DNA of 26,471 bases from Rhodospirillales bacterium (lineage in GTDB: Bacteria; Pseudomonadota; Alphaproteobacteria; Rhodospirillales; JAPHTL01). The DNA is taken from NCBI GenBank assembly GCA_026193355.1, contig JAPHTL010000084.1, positions 1 to 26,471 on the forward strand, given 5' to 3'. Within the stretch, counting starts at the first letter, position 1. The number at the start of each line of letters is the position of its first letter. The position numbers were made by a program, and so were the translations under genes. The notes under the pieces are model-generated. The model did no database searches and was not told where the DNA came from. It saw only the letters and a program-made list of their open reading frames with translations. Of this stretch, positions 24,401 through 26,471 are shown one piece after another.

Positions 24401-25151
24401 CCAGAAGGCGATCGTCGGTGGCCACAAGGTCTATCTGCGGACCGGCGAGTTCGACGACGGCAAGCTGGGCGAGATATTCATCGACATGCACAAGGAAGGC
24501 GCCGCCTTCCGCAGCCTGATGAACAACTTCGCCATCGCCATTTCCATTGGCCTTCAGTACGGCGTTCCGCTTGAGGAATTCGTCGAAGCCTTCACCTTCA
24601 CCCGCTTCGATCCTTCGGGCATTGTCGAAGGCAACGACACCATCAAGATGGCGACCAGCCTTCTCGATTATATCTTCCGGGAACTGGCGATCTCGTACAT
24701 GGGCCGCAACGACCTTGCCCACGTCCAGCCGGGCGATCTCGATCCGGGCAGCCTGGGCCGTGGCAACGAGGAAGGCGACCTTCCCCAGACCGACGAAGCC
24801 ACCGTGATCGAACGGGTGGCCAGCCAGGGCTATGTGCGCGGCAACTTTCTCGTCTACCAGGGCGCGATGAGCGCTGCGGCAGACGCGGCTGCCAACGCGC
24901 AGGTCGAAACGGCCAAGATGGCCGCTTCCGGCGGTGGTGTCGCCGTTACCGAGACGCTGGTCACCGCGGAAGCGGTCATCGTCGAGGAAAGCGTGATCGC
25001 GGGAGCCAACGGCCGCATGGACCGCGTCCGGGAGGCCAAAATGCGGGGCTATGAGGGCGACGCCTGTGGCGATTGCGGCAACTTCACCCTGGTGCGGAAC
25101 GGCACCTGCATGAAATGCAACACCTGCGGCGCGACAAGCGGCTGCTCGTGA
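21453..25151 (+). CDS. nrdJ: Class II (adenosylcobalamin-dependent) ribonucleoside-diphosphate reductase
   Basis: NrdJ makes deoxyribonucleotides using adenosylcobalamin and works with or without oxygen. The protein is 1232 residues from the ATG at 21453, preceded by GGGGGA. The ten-stranded barrel shows redox partners Cys199 (HACFIQ) and Cys495 (DTACNLASLNL), the catalytic NPCSE loop with Asn482, Cys484 and Glu486, and PTGTI at 682-686. The 11-residue spacing Cys484-Cys495 is the classic one. A Cys-rich insert (Cys325, 330, 332, 338) and a C-terminal multi-Cys tail (Cys1205, 1208, 1219, 1222, 1225, 1231) are typical of the long alphaproteobacterial form; the tail probably relays reducing power. 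An in-frame open stretch back to 21270 overlaps NrdR-like boxes and is not used. Confidence 0.97.
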   Translation: MRITRLFTKEGASPYDTINFRQSSSEIRNPDGSVVFKADKIEVPEAWTQVACDVLAQKYFRKAGVPSRLKQVKEKNVPSFLWRHEPDEKELKKLPETDRLVGESSAKQVFDRLAGTWTYWGWKGGYFDSANDAQAYYDEMRYMLCAQMCAPNSPQWFNTGLHWAYGIDGPAQGHHYVDFKTGKLVKSASSYEHPQPHACFIQGVSDDLVQEGGIMDLWVREARLFKYGSGTGTNFSHLRGEGESLSGGGASSGLMSFLRVGDRAAGAIKSGGTTRRAAKMVVVDMDHPDIETFINWKVTEEQKVAALVAGSRLANRHLNAIIKACDEGNCDCTDDKGCDNEGRFDPKRNAVLKNAIKEARKAEIPENYVQRVIQFARQGYSEIEFPTYDTDWDSEAYLTVSGQNSNNSVRISNDFLQKVLDDGEWELIRRTDGKVARRLKARDLWDQVGYSAWGCADPGVQFDTTINEWHTCPESGRINASNPCSEYMFLDDTACNLASLNLMNFRTDDGEFDIAAFQHAVRLWTVALEISVLMAQFPSAEIAQLSYEFRTLGLGFANIGGLLMANGISYDSDEGRAMCAAISAVMTGTAYATSAEMAAEMGAFPKYAMNRDSMLRVIRNHRRAAHGEKDGYESLAVMPVPLDHANCLERALSDAAKAAWDRALEMGEAHGFRNAQVSVVAPTGTIGLVMDCDTTGIEPDFALVKFKKLAGGGYFKIINRMVPEALRKLGYGKDQIDEMIRYAVGHGTLKGSPAIGHQDLRSKGFTDEAIDAVEKALGDAFDIKFAFNKWTFGEEFCTGTLGLDAKQMDDIEFDLLSAIGFSKGEIEAANTYVCGSGTLEGAPHMKQEHLPVFDCANPCGRKGKRFLSTNSHIHMMAAAQPFISGAISKTINMPNEATVEDCKNAYMLSWELGLKANALYRDNSKLSQPLNSQLFEIDDEDETLEESLAGKAATERAEIVAERIVERVLAKRRRLPDRRKGYTQKAIVGGHKVYLRTGEFDDGKLGEIFIDMHKEGAAFRSLMNNFAIAISIGLQYGVPLEEFVEAFTFTRFDPSGIVEGNDTIKMATSLLDYIFRELAISYMGRNDLAHVQPGDLDPGSLGRGNEEGDLPQTDEATVIERVASQGYVRGNFLVYQGAMSAAADAAANAQVETAKMAASGGGVAVTETLVTAEAVIVEESVIAGANGRMDRVREAKMRGYEGDACGDCGNFTLVRNGTCMKCNTCGATSGCS

Positions 25152-25194
25152 CGCGATAGGAGGGGCATACCGGATTACAAGGCGGATTGGTTTA

Positions 25195-25250
25195 CGGCCG
25201 CCTTCCGGCCGGGCGCGTTCGTTTCCCGCACGAACGCGCCCTTTTCTTTT
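25195..25250 (+). terminator. Strong rho-independent terminator after nrdJ
   Basis: An 11-bp perfect stem, GGGCGCGTTCG (25211-25221) and CGAACGCGCCC (25231-25241), has a nine-base loop and is followed by TTTTCTTTT (25242-25250). It is directly preceded by a second hairpin, CGGCCG-CCTTC-CGGCCG (25195-25211). The terminator ends nrdJ transcription about 60-100 bp after the stop and separates it from the downstream regulator gene. Confidence 0.93.
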
Positions 25251-25388
25251 GCCTGTTTTGCACTTATTAACTGGAAAATTCCGTCTGAACCCATAACATT
25301 GGACGGACACATGCCTATTCGCCCGTGCGAAGGCGCATGGGTCCTTTGTGGACCTCAAAAAGAACACCGATAACGGACAGAGACCGCC
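25251..25388. other. Intergenic region before the REC-MBL gene
   Basis: About 140 bp after the nrdJ terminator, AT-richer at 25255-25300 (TTGCAC at 25258, TAACAT at 25294, not at promoter spacing). It must hold the promoter of the REC-MBL gene because the terminator blocks read-through. I cannot assign hexamers or an operator. The ribosome-binding site is weak. Confidence 0.4.
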
Positions 25389-26471
25389 ATGACAAAGAAA
25401 CTGCGATTGTTCGTCGTAGACGACGACCCGAGCGCGCTGGAGCTGATCCTCACCATTCTGAGGAATGCCGGCCACGAAGCGGAAGGAACCAACGACAGCC
25501 TTTCCGCCGTCAAGCGTGTTGCCGAATTCAAACCCGACGGCGTTCTGGTGGACCTGATGATGCCCGGCATGGACGGGTACGAGTTATGCGAGAAGCTACG
25601 GGAAACACGCGAAACCGCAGGCGTGAAGATCATCGTTGTTTCTGGCAAGGTTTATGAATTCGATCGCAAGAGGGCCTACAAGTTCGGAGCCGACGGGTAC
25701 ATCACAAAACCCCTTGAGGCCACTTCGCTTGTCGAGCAGGTCAGCCGGGTGATCGAAAACAAGATGGAACTGACGTTCTGGGGCGTACGCGGAACGCTGC
25801 CTGTCCCGGGGGAACGCACCCTTCGCTACGGCGGCAATACATCGTGCATCTCGCTGCGTTTCCCGAAGGGACAGCTTTTCATTTTCGATGCGGGAACCGG
25901 CATCAAGAACCTTGCCGACAGCCTGATGAAACGCCGCCTGACCCCGTTATCGGCCAAGATCTTCATCTCACACCCACATTGGGACCACATCAACGCCCTG
26001 CCGTTCTTCACGCCGCTTTACATACCCGGAAACGAGTTCGAAATACTGGGATCCGCCCATGGGGACGTCAGCCTGCGGGAAATGATCTCGGCGCAGATGG
26101 ATGGCGTTTATTTTCCGATCACGCTGAAAGAGTTCGGCGCCAGGGTCTATTTCCATGACCTGCGCGAGGAGGAACTGGTCATCGACGGGATCAAGGTCAC
26201 GACAAAACTCTTAAACCACCCTGGCAAATGTCTTGGGTATCGCGTTGATCATAACGGACATTCAGTTTGCTATGTAACGGACAACGAACTGTTCGATGAA
26301 GACAGTGACTTCCACAACCCCTTCTACATCGAACGACTGAGCGCCTTTATCGCAGGGGCCGATATCCTGATAACGGACAGCACCTACACCGATCAGGAAT
26401 ACAAGACAAAAATCGGCTGGGGGCATTCGTCAATCAATCAGGTGGTCAACCTCGCCGACAGGGCCGGTGTA
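25389..26471 (+). CDS. Receiver domain fused to a metallo-beta-lactamase-fold hydrolase (3' end outside window)
   Basis: The first 361 residues are present and the frame is still open at the window edge. Residues 1-123 form a receiver domain with the acidic cluster Asp11-13, phosphoacceptor Asp55 in VLVDLMMPGMDG and Lys107 in ITKPLE. Without a long linker, a metallo-beta-lactamase-fold domain starts at about 127 (LTFWGVRGTLPVPG, RYGGNTSC). It has the metal motif HPHWDH with His195, His197, Asp199 and His200, plus Asp298 in YVTDNE and His346 in GWGHSS as further ligands. This is the RNase Z/PhnP-like broad branch, and the substrate is unknown. Phosphorylation probably controls a hydrolase rather than transcription. 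No kinase gene is visible in the window. Confidence 0.92.
   Translation, partial: MTKKLRLFVVDDDPSALELILTILRNAGHEAEGTNDSLSAVKRVAEFKPDGVLVDLMMPGMDGYELCEKLRETRETAGVKIIVVSGKVYEFDRKRAYKFGADGYITKPLEATSLVEQVSRVIENKMELTFWGVRGTLPVPGERTLRYGGNTSCISLRFPKGQLFIFDAGTGIKNLADSLMKRRLTPLSAKIFISHPHWDHINALPFFTPLYIPGNEFEILGSAHGDVSLREMISAQMDGVYFPITLKEFGARVYFHDLREEELVIDGIKVTTKLLNHPGKCLGYRVDHNGHSVCYVTDNELFDEDSDFHNPFYIERLSAFIAGADILITDSTYTDQEYKTKIGWGHSSINQVVNLADRAGV

Noticed and set aside
23067..25475. Very long open frame (about 800 codons) antisense to nrdJ
   Set aside because: It mirrors the codon bias of nrdJ in GC-rich DNA, has no recognisable domain, and crosses the nrdJ terminator.
1..26471. Mobile element, prophage, CRISPR array or defence island
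   Set aside because: No transposase, integrase, regular spaced repeats or known defence gene was seen, and composition is even across the window.

Overview
The window is a GC-rich stretch of alphaproteobacterial chromosome and looks like mostly core genome. Markers of that lineage are a complex I NDUFA12-family gene, a DUF2155 gene, an aroQ-accB-accC block followed by aat, a class I PHA synthase, and a long B12-dependent ribonucleotide reductase of the alphaproteobacterial type. The gene content fits Rhodospirillales-like bacteria best, but the sequence alone does not give me a genus. I see no insertion sequence, prophage, CRISPR array, tRNA or rRNA.

Layout. (1) 116-5836, minus strand: an OmpA-domain lipoprotein, an AlaC-type aminotransferase, homoserine dehydrogenase (hom) and recJ, with an intrinsic terminator over the recJ stop codon. 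(2) 5837-6075: a divergent control region with a perfect 15-bp palindrome and other repeats. (3) 6076-8884, plus strand: PHA synthase phaC and an AEC-family permease. (4) 8890-10716, minus strand: a compact operon of an isochorismatase-like hydrolase, an alpha/beta hydrolase and a gamma-carbonic anhydrase-like protein. (5) 10811-13689, plus strand: a near-consensus promoter, an RhlE-type DEAD-box RNA helicase, a stand-alone Lrp/AsnC effector domain (RAM) and an SBF-like permease. (6) 13728-14726, minus strand: a ThiS-ThiG fusion. (7) 14820-17890, plus strand: aroQ-accB-accC and then aat, with an inverted repeat inside the apparent aroQ promoter. (8) 17903-20995, minus strand: a REC-HD-GYP response regulator, an NDUFA12-family protein, two tandem MlaD-like proteins and a DUF2155 protein. 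(9) 20996-21452: the longest non-coding stretch, holding four NrdR-box-like 16-mers spaced exactly 31 bp apart. (10) 21453-25151, plus strand: nrdJ, closed by a strong terminator. (11) 25389 to the window edge: a receiver domain fused to a metallo-beta-lactamase-fold hydrolase, cut off by the window end.

Functionally the window mixes housekeeping (threonine/methionine branch, DNA repair, shikimate pathway, fatty acid initiation, N-end-rule degradation, dNTP supply) with carbon storage, envelope lipid transport and two orphan signalling outputs. No obvious new defence or mobile system is present. The observations most worth checking are the 31-bp array of NrdR-like boxes before nrdJ, the REC-MBL fusion, the ThiS-ThiG fusion with its buried Gly-Gly, the paired MlaD genes, and the stand-alone RAM protein beside the helicase.
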